Positions 50,201 to 62,800 of a DNA stretch of 64,000 bases are shown piece by piece. The stretch is from Anolis sagrei (taxonomy: Eukaryota; Chordata; Lepidosauria; Squamata; Anolidae). Each line of letters starts with the position of its first letter. Within the stretch, counting starts at the first letter, position 1. The notes under the pieces were generated by a model that was not told the DNA's origin, searched no databases, and saw only the letters and a program-made list of their open reading frames with translations. Made by a program: the position numbers and the translations under genes. The stretch lies in assembly GCF_037176765.1 (NCBI RefSeq), contig NC_090022.1, positions 88,423,891-88,487,890 on the forward strand. The letters are read 5' to 3'.

Positions 50201-53200
50201 ATCTGCGTGCTCTAAAGTTGAGATGAAGTAATCTTTGGTAGATTTGTTGCCAAGCTACTCAAAGAAACATTGCAGTTCAGGGTTGAGCCAACAGCTCCCC
50301 CAGCAGGAAAAGCAGACAGGATGAGCATTGGATAGTGCTACCTGGAGATGTTTATAGTATCTCCAAGAACTTCTACCCAAGAATGTACATTTCCCACGCC
50401 CTTTCCATGGGGGTTAGTGGTTCTAGTAAGTTCTAGGACCCAATAGTGTGTATTATACACTTGAGCTCTTTCTTAACATTGCTGGAAGAGGCAGCAACTA
50501 ACAGTTCTTAGTGACTTTGCTTACCAAGCCAAAAATCTAGCTGCTACTCTAGGTCACTCATTTTTAGGGAGCAAAGCAGAATTGGAAGCAGGACGCACAA
50601 TTTTCAGTTTATGTACAGACAGTATGACCCTGAGGATGCCTCTGCTATCCCTGGACTAGGTAAATATTAATGTCTTTTGAGAAATTCATTTTCATAATTA
50701 GTAATTAAATCTGACCCTTTTCCTTAGCATTTACACTGATGTGGAGGATCTGAAAGAGCAGGAATTAGTTAGTAGAATAATGTCGGGACTGCTAGAAAAT
50801 TATGATGAACTCTTTGAAAATGAAGAGGAAGATTTCTCATCTAATGATTTAAGTTCCATAACTGAGCAGGTAAGAATTCAGTACACTTTCTCATTAGTAT
50901 AAGACTTTGCTATAAAGCATTTTTACAGCATAGCTCTCCAGAATTACTTGTTTGGTTTACCACTCAAACTTGCTTTCAGGTTACCCTTAACCTCCTCCAA
51001 TGCTTTAAGTTTTTTTGGTATTTGTGGAGTAATTTGGAAAGAAGTGTATGACTGTCTCCCCTTTAGAAAAGGACATGACGGTTTGTTTTCTCCAGATCAT
51101 AGCATAAATGAGATTCCGAGGGAAATCTGTGTTTTAGCTATTGGGTGATATTCTTAGAGCACTATTAGGGGATTATAATCATGTTTGTTCCATGGAAATG
51201 TGGAAGCAAAGCTCTTCTGTGGGAATGATGTCTGAAGTGCCACACTAAACTAAAGAAATGTAAATGAACACAGAGTCTTCTGAATTTTCGGCCTCCAACT
51301 ACCAGAAGCCCTCGCTAGCTTGTGCAATCAACAGGAATCTGAGAGCTGAAGTCTAAAACACCTGGATGGCTGCCAGCTTGACACCATTGACTTAAGTGTT
51401 GGACCCACAGTTTTTTTCTTCTAGTATGCTACCATACCTGTCCTCATTAGTTGCAGTTGTTCCTTCCTTTCCTAGAAACTCACCAGGTGCTGACAGCTTA
51501 TGACTCAAGGACCAGCACCAGTCCCTACACCAATGTTTTGAGTAGCACTGAGCTCGATGATGTTATGCTCTGAAGTGACACCTCTTGTAGTATGGACATT
51601 TAAAAAACCCAGACATGTGCAATCTGTCTTAGCCTTCTTTCCACAAATGCAATCTGGAATGCAATTTATGTGGTGGCCCATCTAAGTAGATACATGAATT
51701 GTATTTGAAGACAATTGAGGATGTATTGTCGAAGGCTTTCATGGCCGGAATCACTGGGTTGTTGTAGGTTTTTCGGGCTGTATGATCATGTTCTAGAACA
51801 GAGGTCCACAAACTTTTTAAACAGAGGGCCAGGTCACAGTCCCTCAAACTGTTGGAGGGCCGGATTATAATTTGAAAAAAAAAACTCACGAATTCCTATG
51901 CACGGGCCTTAGTTTGAGGACCCCTGTTCTAGAACATGGCCATATAGCCCAAAAAACCTATAACAACCCAATAATTGAGGATATTGTCCATTACAGTAAT
52001 AATGTGGCAACAAGTCAATCTTAGGTGATTTTGCCCCTAGCCTCTCCACTGAGCGAGCCAATGCTTACTAGAAATCTTTCAGAAGCAGAATCTACAGTGG
52101 GTTAACATCAAATGCCGCTTAGCAAATGTGTCACTTTTAGTGACAGAGCACCTGTTCTCACACAAGGCCTCTGGTACCTCTTAAATTTCTTCTATGACCT
52201 TAAAGAATCTTAGGCAATAGGCAGGACAAACCTCTGTCTCAGAATTGGAGGTACACTGAATCAGATGGCCTTTTCCACAATCTTTACTTATGTGATGGCT
52301 GAAAATTGGAAAATTGCACGTATTTTAAAATACCGTTTTTCCTGAGCTGTTTTGGAGAATGTCAGTTTAAGAAGTATCTGAGCTGATAAAACCATAGTTT
52401 ATTGCCTGTAAAGATTTTGCAACTTTATTTTAACCTCCATGTTTCAAAGATATTTGAATAAATGTATTTATTTTTAAGATAAATGATCTGTTGGATGAAG
52501 ATGATATAAAGCTGGAGCAGTCTGAAGAACTGCCAGAAGAAGAAGAAGAAAACATGGAGGACCCTGAATATAGGCGAAATATGGAGCCTGAAGATATGAT
52601 GGAGAGTATCTTGGAGTCATGTAGTGTTTCTGCATCAACAAGGTATCAACAGAGCTGCTCGTTCAGACAGTATTATAAGGAGATAGATTGTTTACATTTC
52701 ATTTCTGTTTCCATTTCTTGCTTCTGCCGCCTGCTTTCAGTTGTCCATCCTTTTGAAAATAGCTTTTCAGAATTTAATTACTACATTTTGTGTTTCACTT
52801 TTCCTCTGAGGAGCCAAAGGGTGTCATTTTAGCTTCTCAGTGTTCCTTTGTGAGATCATTCTGAGAAATAGCAATGTACTCAATGCCACGTGGTAACTTA
52901 AGCAGAGACTCAGATGTAAGTTAAACCACATCCAAAACCAAAATGCTTGACTATGGCTACAACTCCCCTGGTCTTCTGGCATGACAAAATAATTCCACTT
53001 CTTTTACTCCTGATAACCATATCTGGTTCAATACCTTTAATACAGGGTGTTTCAAAATGATGGACCCAATTTCAAAGCAATATATTTCATGATAGCAATA
53101 TGTTACATTGCACAAAAATTGCAAACAGTTTAATGAGTTACCAAGTTATCAAGTTTTACTAACAAGTAAAATCAAGTTTTCATGATAACTCATTAAATTG

Positions 53201-56074
53201 GGTGTACGTATAGGGTGAATTGTGACTCTTGGAGGCTTTCTGTAAATGCGGTTTACTCCTTTTTCTGTGAGAGAAGAGGATCAGTCTAGAGTGGCTGGAG
53301 GTTGCATGCAGTCCTAGAGCTATATTTTATTAACCCCTGCATCAGAATTCAAGCAGTATGAAACACCTGCACTGCTGCCTTTGAGAAATTGGGGAAAATG
53401 TTCTGGACTTTTCCCAGAATTGCTAGCCACATTAGTCTTGAAATGGTATTTCAGAAACATAGGGAAAAGAAAGAAAAAAGAATCCAAGAGCTTCCTAAGA
53501 GTAAGTGTCTGTGTCTCAGTTCTTTAAAACAGAGAATTCAAGATCAGAAGCCATGCCAAATAGTGTTTCCTTAATTCTCGATTTCTAATAAACCTTGGTT
53601 TGTAGACACAATAGTCTTCCTGGTTTGATGGTAGCAGTAAACAACCCTGAACTTCTTTCCTGTTGTCCAGCTGTAGTCTGGTTATTACTTCTGATGTATC
53701 AGTTGTGATTGCTAAAATGATTTAGTTTGCCACTGTCTAAATAAAACTTTGCTGGGAATCCGAGTTATAAGGAATTCAGTGGACATTTATAACTGTATTC
53801 TGCAGTTGGAGGACTCCCTATACTTTTACAATCCTGCTTTGAAATAATTAGGTTATAGATAGAATATTTAGTTCTATCTTTTATAGCCAATCATTGCTTA
53901 TAATTAAACGTTTTACTTGTTCAGTCTGCTGTGTTGCAATTTGAATGTTTAGTTTTCCTATTCTTCTATGTGTAGAATAAACTTAAAGGCTAGACTAAGC
54001 CCTCACTCAGTTATTTCATGTATCATATCATTCTCCATATTCTATGAACTGTGGTGATTAAATTTAGGGAAATGGATGTTAATCGCATTAGGAGCCCTTA
54101 TAAGCCAACATCTTGCACTGAGAAGAATAAAAAGCAAATGAAAGCAAAATGTTGATTGGACAGCTTATTGTCAGTAGTGACCTCATGTTGCAGTCTGTTT
54201 CTATGTAGACTGCAGGGCTTAGTGCAGCACTCCAGTGCCACCTCACAGGCTGCTATTGAACTCACGCAAGCAGGATGAATAGCCAGCAAAAGCTATCATA
54301 CTGTATAGTTTTTCAAATGAAGTGCTTTTACACAAAATGCTCCTTTGGAATAGCAAAAATCATCAGAATGGCTTACAAAGTTCTACTGCACAGGTAAAAT
54401 TGACTTAAAGGACTGTTTTGATAACATTGAAACAAACTTTTAACAAGCTAAGCAAATATGTTTTAAAGGTATTCATCACAAAATAAAGCACTGTATCTAT
54501 GTACTGATAGTTGTTTGTATAAATAAAGGTAGGTTTGCTTGTGAATGTATTCCTAATTGTTTATTTTTGATAATAAAAATTATATTGCAGATGCATTGAT
54601 ATAATATAGCAGTATGTTACAACATTTATGCTGTGTCATTCTGCCTTAGAATTTTTATCCAATGATACTACCTTTCGAAATATGAATGTCCAAAGGGGAA
54701 ATTATAAGATGTTTTGAAATGTGTTACATTTTGCAGCTCTGTGACATGTTTTTCAGAACCTACTTTATTGATAAGACAATTTATTTAATAATAGTGTTAT
54801 TTTGGCTTTGAAGTAATGCTTTTAAAAATACTTTCCAGTGCTGCATTGAAGGTGCATGGGATAGGAAAACTGTAGGGTGTCTGTCTTTATGCTGACTCGT
54901 CCCTCCCAGTTGCGAGCAGGAAGGATTCGCAGTATCTCTAGTATGACTCGGGCATTTTCAAGTACAAAATTACACCGTTAAGGGTAGTTTTTATTATAAT
55001 CCATGCTTGTTTTTATGTGCAGCTTGTTAGTGCCATTTTTTCCTAAACAGATACATTCATCAAAAGTCTTTATCATTTTTCCTTTATTGTTCTTCCTCAG
55101 TTTTTTTTCCAGTTCAGCCCTATTGCGTAAAAAGATTACATATGTTAAATTTTCAGTGTTGGTGTGTGAAAATAAATACACCATATGCTGATAAATGTAG
55201 TCTTAAACATTTATTGCTTTTACTCCCATATTACTTGCTTACCTTGCTTTTTTGAATAATTTTTCTCCCCTCTCTGTTACCAATAAAAGACTTTCTCTAT
55301 TATGTAGTTACTTCATGGAAGAAAAATTGTAGTGATTTTTTTATTTCCAACACATTTTTCATGACATATAAGATAAATGAAATATAACAACATATTCTCT
55401 AACTATCACTTATTCTGAAATTATCAGAATTATAATTACATTATTATAATAAATTACAATTCGTATGAAGTTCTTGGAATATTTTACACATACCTTTAAG
55501 ACTGATTTTAAGTGCCATACACGCTATGAGTGTAGTTTGTCTTTTTCTTTTCCTGCAAAAATTCTGAAATTGAGCTATAGTGTAGAAGAGATGCTATTGG
55601 AGAATTGTATGTGATATTTATTTTGCTATGTTCAATGCAGTAGGGATCTTCCTAGAAGTATTTATATATTATATAACAAGTGTTATGTAATAGCCATATT
55701 CATATAAATATATTACAAAGCAGAACTTCTGCATAAATTCCCTAAACACTGCACTTCAAAGAAAAAAAGTAAATTGTATTCCAGCCAAAATAATTGCAGC
55801 ACAAATTTGCTGAGTTGATCATTGTACTTTCATGCGGTTATTCCCTTCTATTGTTGGTTTCCTTAGTGTGCCATCACTCACTTTTATCTTTACTTGTCTT
55901 TTGTACTGAAGCTTGATGTTTGCCTCAGTTCCCATCTCCTGAAAGAAACTTCCATTTCTTTTGCCCTGCCAGTTACATAAAGCATTGTGGTTTGAGTTCT
56001 TTTTATATTTTGGTTCTCTTCCTCCACCTTTCCTCACCTCTCTATATGGCATGTAATAATAATAATAATAATAA

Positions 56075-56105
<31 letters not shown>

Positions 56106-57535
56106 TTTATACCCCGTCACCATCTCCCCAAGGGGACTCGGGGCGGCTTACATGAGGCCAAGCCCAACAACACATCAGTAAAACAACAAAGCAGCAAGCA
56201 AATAAAACAGTACAAATAATATAACTAACATATAAGCAGTAACACAAAAAAAAATTGAAACACTATGGCCGGGCCAGATGTAATAGATTAAAAATTTAAA
56301 AACAAACACTAGTCGTGAACAGAGGTATATCTAAGCAGGAGGTTTTAAAGGGTAATGTAGGGAGATCAACCAAACGGGTAGATAAAGTGCTTCTGAGGAC
56401 ATTTTGCAGGGAATTGGTCAGAACAGGGAAGGCACACTGGAACAGCCACGTTTTCAGGCTCCTCCTAAAGACTGCCAATGTGGGGGCTTGTCTGATATCC
56501 TTGGGGAGTGAGTTCCAGAGTCGGGGGGGCACCATAGAGAAGGCCCTCTCCCTTGTCCCCACCAATCGCGCCTGATGATCGAAGAGATTGCGTGGGTTCG
56601 TAAAGAGAGATGCGGTCACGCAGGTAGGCGGGTCCCAAACCGTTCAGGGTTTTGTAGGTAAGAGCCTGCACCTTGAATTGGGACTGGAAAAGGAAAGGCA
56701 GCCAGTAGAGCTCCTTAAACAGGGGGGTTGACCACTCCCTATAAGTCACTCCAGTTAGTAATCTGGCTGCCGCCCGTTGAACCAACTGAAATTTCCGAGC
56801 CATCTTCAAGGGCAGCCCTGCATAGAGTGCATTGCCGTAATCCAATCTGGAGGTGACTTAAGGCGTGGACCACCATGGCCAGATCCGACTTCACGAGGTA
56901 TGGTTGCAGCTAGCGCACAAGTTTTAATTGTGCGAAGGCCCTCCCAACCACAGCCAATGCCTGGGCTTCAAGCGTTAGTGATGAGTCTAGGAGGACACAC
57001 CCAAGCTGTGGACCTGTGACTTCAAGGGGAGTGCAACCCCATCAAGCACAGGTTGCCACCCTATACCCCGATCCAGCTTACAATCGACCAGGAGGACCTC
57101 TGTCTTGTCACGATTGATCCTCAGCTTATTCATCCTCATCCAGACAGCCACAGCGGCCAGGCACTCGTCCTGTACCCGAGGGGCTTCCTTGGAATTAGGT
57201 GGAAGGGGTAGTAGAGTTGGACGTCAACTGCATAAATATGGTACCCGACTCCAAAACTCCGTATGACCTCTCCCAGCGGTTTCATATAGATGTTAAAAAG
57301 CATGGAGGACAGAGTGGAACCTTGTGAGACCCCACAGGTCAAAGGCCAGGGGTCCGAGCAGATGTCCCCCAGCTTCACCATCTGGGAGCGACCCTCCAGG
57401 AAGAACCGGAGCCACAACAGAGCCATGCCCCCAAGACCTATTCCGGATAGCTGTCCCAGAAGGAGTTGTCCAACATGTGATCCAATATAACAGCCAGTAG
57501 AGTGTCTGCTGTGAACTTACCTTGTGGTGTTTCAA

Positions 57536-57571
<36 letters not shown>

Positions 57572-59779
57572 GACATAAAAGCATTAGTATACAATTTAAA
57601 ATACACAAATATACAAACATTAAAACAATTAAACACAAACAGCACTAAAAATTCAGTTAAAATCCATCAAAAACATATTTAAAGTTGAAAACCACAGCAC
57701 CCCCTGACTAAATCTTAAACAACTATGTGAACAGATTGCAAACAGCCTCCATTTCTGAGTTAGCTGGTCCTATGTAGAATTAAGGATTTAATTTCTAATT
57801 TTAATGATGTTTCCCAAAAAAACAACAATATATTTTTGATATTTAAGTTCTTATACCTGTGTTTTTATGCACGTGATCCCAGTGCTTTCTGTACTGTCAC
57901 TTCTCAACTAATCTCATGAATGTACCTTTTTGTGCAAGTGCATATACGGATTTTGCTGCAAATTCATTTTATCCAGGCTTCAGTTTCTGACTCAGTGGGG
58001 ACTGATGGTGTCATAGCTTCCCCAGATTGTATTGCAACTGTCCTCAACTTGATTTCCCCATGTAAATATAGTCTAGGGAAATCATCCTAGCCTATTGTCA
58101 CAGCACCGTATTATTCCACTTAACTGCCATTCTGCGGAGTCCTCAGATTTGCAGTTTAGAGAGGGACATCTAGGACTCTCAACTAGATTGGGCCTTGCTA
58201 AACTATAAATGCCAGAATTCCATGGGAAGCAGCCATGGCAGCTAAAGTAGAAGTAATACCACTGTAACTTCTAGTATATAAGTCACCATATTAGCAAATC
58301 CAGCCATCTCTTCCACTGACTGTAGTGAACTAGTATTCAAAATACCATCCAAAATCATACCCCCTTGATTATTTACCCATTATTCTAGTCCAGTTGGCTA
58401 AAGAGGAAGATAAGCCCAACTGTATAAGAAAACAGTAGATTGGAGCTTTCCTCTCAGCACCCTGCCTTACAAGTTCTTCAAGCTTCTTTTATTGTGTGTT
58501 TTGTGAGAACAGTCTTCTCTCACAAATTACGTTACAGATTATAAGGAACAAGCTGTGCAGATATTTGAGGTGGATGTCCTCAGTGTTAACAATAGTAGGT
58601 GACAGGCAGCAGTTTGGTTTTATGACTGAATTGTGTTGTACCAACATATTCAGTTTTTCTGTATTGCTCAGATCTCAAAAATCTCACCTTAGGAAACCTC
58701 CACATCAGAGAATAGGGACTTCACTAGACAAGTTGATAACTTCTTAAAGAAAATGTACAGTCAAATCACTTGGGTTTAGGTCAGTCATATTACTTGGGTT
58801 ACATATATTTGGAGGCACCAAAATTCTTCTTTATCTGTATGTTATTCATCTTGACTAGTGGTTTCCAACCTTTGGTCCTCCAGGTGTTTTGGACTTCAGC
58901 TCCCACAGTTCCTAACAGCTGCTAATCTTGCTGGGATTTCGGGGAGCTGAAGTCCAAAACACCTGAAGGACCTAAGGTTGGGAACCGCTGATCTTGACAG
59001 TATTTAGTATCCAATTGACAATTTTCTTTCAGATCACACACCCTAAAGTATTAAAAGAACTTTATTATCTCAAAGCCAATATGTTTTGGCATATTATCAA
59101 AGAGCTTTTAAAAATGGAGCTTTTGATTACTTAGTTTTTATCTTTTTGGAGCCAGGTTGCACCAGCTATTGGATGGAATTATTCCGGAAATAGAATTAAA
59201 GTATGCATTATAATTCTGTATACCTATATCATTATCTTACACTTCTCTGTTGTCTTTCTACTTCAAGAGTTTTCTGTTTATATACAGTAAGGCATAAGGG
59301 GGTTTCTTGTTCTATTTTTATTCCTGTCAAGTTATAAGGAGCTCCCAATACCTTCAACAGAATGGTAATTGTATGGACCTTCAGAAATCATGCCTCTAGC
59401 ATTTTCCCCAATTGACTATGCTGGCTGAGACTTGCATTCCAGTAACACCAAAACTGCAAGATTTTGGTGGATTCATTATATTCAAGAGAATGAAGCATTA
59501 ATAATAATAATAAAATCACGATCTGACAAAATCACAATCTGACAACTGCAAAAGGCCACCTTACTTGGATCTGCATGCATCATTCGGAAATACATCACAC
59601 AGTCCTAGATGTTTGGGAAGTGTTTGACTTGTGATTTTTTTATACGAAATCCAGCATATAGTTATTGTTTGCTGTGACATACTGTGCTTTTGTGTCAATA
59701 AAATAATGTTTACAGTGTGTCTATTCATGTAGGAAGACAGCCGCTTTGAGTCTCTTTGTGGAGAGAAAAGCGGGGTATA

Positions 59780-59815
<36 letters not shown>

Positions 59816-62800
59816 TATTATTATTATTATTATTTATACCCCACTTTTCTCTCCACAAAGAGACACAAAGCGGCTGACATCCTCCAAAAATATCACACTG
59901 TAAACATTTTGGCTTGCAGTAGTGATAATGTTGTTTCCATCAGGTTTAGAATGTAAAGTTCTAGAAGAAAGCTGAACCTTGTGTTGGCTTCTTGGTCCTT
60001 CAAAATAGGTTTTTAGCTACATGGGGACCTGCAAGGGGAAAGAGGAACAGCCTCACTCTGGTTTTGTTGATAGAAGTAGCTCTGTCAGTGATTCAGTCTC
60101 ATAGTAACCTGTTCTATGTTTGTAATTTTGTTCAAACAAATACATTTATACTTTTAGAAGAAGAAAAAAATGGTTTATGTGCTACATTATATTGGACAGA
60201 AACAGTTTCACTGAGTTACAGTATTGGGACAAGACTAGCAGCATACTTGGCATAGATTTAAATTCACCGGTAAAAATATTGAACTCTTCAGAGGTCTGTT
60301 ATTACAAGCAGTGAAGATCCTCTTGTATGATTTTCTCATGTAGGTGATATCATAGCTAGGTGCAGAAATGCATAATAGACTTGAGTGTGTGATGGTTTAC
60401 ATATATATTTTCATATACATTTGTGTGTGTGTATGAGTATTGTGTTTGTCTTACATATATTCATATTATATATGGTACCTTGAATATGTGAATCTTGGTC
60501 TTAAAAACATTTTACTTGTTAAATCCGCCCCCTTTAAATCTTCATCTTGAAATCTTTCTGGCTAAAGTAGCATATACCCTTCACTTCTTTTTGTGACATG
60601 ATAGAGACCAAGGAAGAGGCAGAAATCCATATGAATTATCTCCCATGGCAGTCATTATAAAGTAGTTTTGGGGGGAGGTGACAGCCGAGGGCATGTGCAG
60701 TGGTCCAGGGTAGGCATGTCTGGTCTCCAGACGTCTGGAAACTGCCCACCTCCTGCTGTGACCAAACTGGTAGAGGGAGAAGTAACAAAAAAGTATCCCA
60801 TTATTAAACAAGGCTACAGCTGCAAAACGATCATATTCTCTTCTTTGTTTCAAAGTGTAGTTACCAGAGTTAGACCAGTAATTATTGCAGAGCATATGAA
60901 AAAACCTTAATGCTATGATCAGTCCATTGGACATTTAATAGTGCTAACTAGAGTAGACTTAACAAGTCAGTAGGAACTTGCCAAGTCAGCACTCAGATAA
61001 CTTACATTGATTTAGTGTGTCTGTTCATTTTTGGATTAATAATTTTCTTTATGCCACTGTTAATTAATACTATTATTATGAGAGCATTTTGAGAATTGTT
61101 GATTTTTAATAGCAATATGAGGTAGCATAAAGGGTCATAGCCATGAGTGATACAAATTAAAGGCTATAGTGCATCATAAAACTAATTTGATGTTGAAATT
61201 CTGTATGACAAAGGGAGATCATTATTTCTCTTTCATTGCAGTGCTCATCTCTCCCCCTTAAGCATCTTACCAGCCTCTGCAGAGTAAGTATATGTACAGA
61301 AGTGTTTATAATAATATGCTTATAACTGTATTTATGTTTGCATTGGTTGCCCTAAGGCTGGAGCGGCCTAGCTGTGAGAAATGTGTTACCATGGAAACGA
61401 GGCAGAAGAGGAGGTGGGAGGAGCTTAGAGAGAAAAGGTTTTAAAAAGTGACAGTTAGATTCAGTCAGGGGGGAGACTCTGAGAGAGCAGCAGAGTCAGT
61501 TTTTAGACTCTGAGGAGTGAAGAAGTGAAGAGTCAGGTTTTAGTGTTCGTGAATAGTAGAGATTTCTTCAGCTAGGAAGCTGAAGGGGAAAACCTTGTTA
61601 GTTGCTTTAGTTAGAAAGAACTAACAGAGGCTTGTTAGGATCGCTAGTCGGGGGAAGACTGGAGATCTGTGATTTGATCAAGTATAGATCAAACAGAGAG
61701 ACTATTCACTGCAGGGAACACTGGTTAATAAAGCGCTTCACCACAGCAAGAGTTCATAAGTTGTAACATCGAAAGTCTGAATTGTATCGCAACCAAGTTA
61801 CATGTAACCATCAAGTATTTGCCAAGCTTAACATCTTCATACTGCAACCATACGCTTTGTTTAAAAATAAACTTGTTCTCTTTGGTTTTTTAAAACTGCC
61901 TCATCTCCATTAATTTTACGTTCTGTGCACCCACTCTACCAAAATTACCTCACAACACAAACAGAGCCTTTAATACCAGAGCCTTTTACAAATCAGTGGC
62001 TCCTCTCTCCTAAACCGAGGCGCTTCCTCACTAGTTGGTAGCGTCTCTCTACAATTTGGTGGCAGCTTCATTACCATCGGCGGAGGTTCTTTACAGTATA
62101 CATTTCCCATAGCCATAGAAAAACTTGTGATTACGCTGTGTTATGTTATGGAAGCCTTGTACTGTTTTAAGTCTGAATGATTATGCTGACTAATTTCAAT
62201 GTAACTTACAAATCTGCAACATATTCTGAAGTGGTTAATTAAAACTTACCTTTAAAAATTACCCTATATCCCTATTCCATATTTCATCATTTCATCTCTC
62301 CTAATTGATCGTTTGCTTCCACATTAGCTGTGTTCTTGGTCAGTGTTCTGCTGCTGATATTTTAACTTCTAACAGCCAGAAGATTGGGTGACATTGCAAT
62401 GGTTTCCACCTCTGTCCATGTACTTGCTAATGTTCACTTTTCATTCACTGTTAATAATCTTTTAATTGGCAGTATGAGGTCTTGATTATAACTGATAGAA
62501 TTCAAGGGTGGGGGAGGAACACACAACCTGACGTTAACATTTTCATTTCCGTCCCTCGTCATCTTTATGAAGAAATCTTAACCACTGTTCATTAAAACAA
62601 TTGTTCCATGGTAGAATCAAAGTCTGAAGTTTACTTTTAAGGACGCTCTTGTTTGTGGCAAACCCATCCTTGACAACCCCTAGAAAATATAGAAACCTTA
62701 ATTAATTTCAGTTAGAGTAAATCAATGGGAATTTGTTAAATCAACATTTGCATAAATTCCATTGATTGTTCTGGTTAGGAATAACATTGGATTTAGCTGC

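Noticed and set aside
53040-53215. Complete mariner element
   Set aside because: The left end is suggestive, but no matching right terminus or TA pair could be placed, so only a possible remnant is listed.
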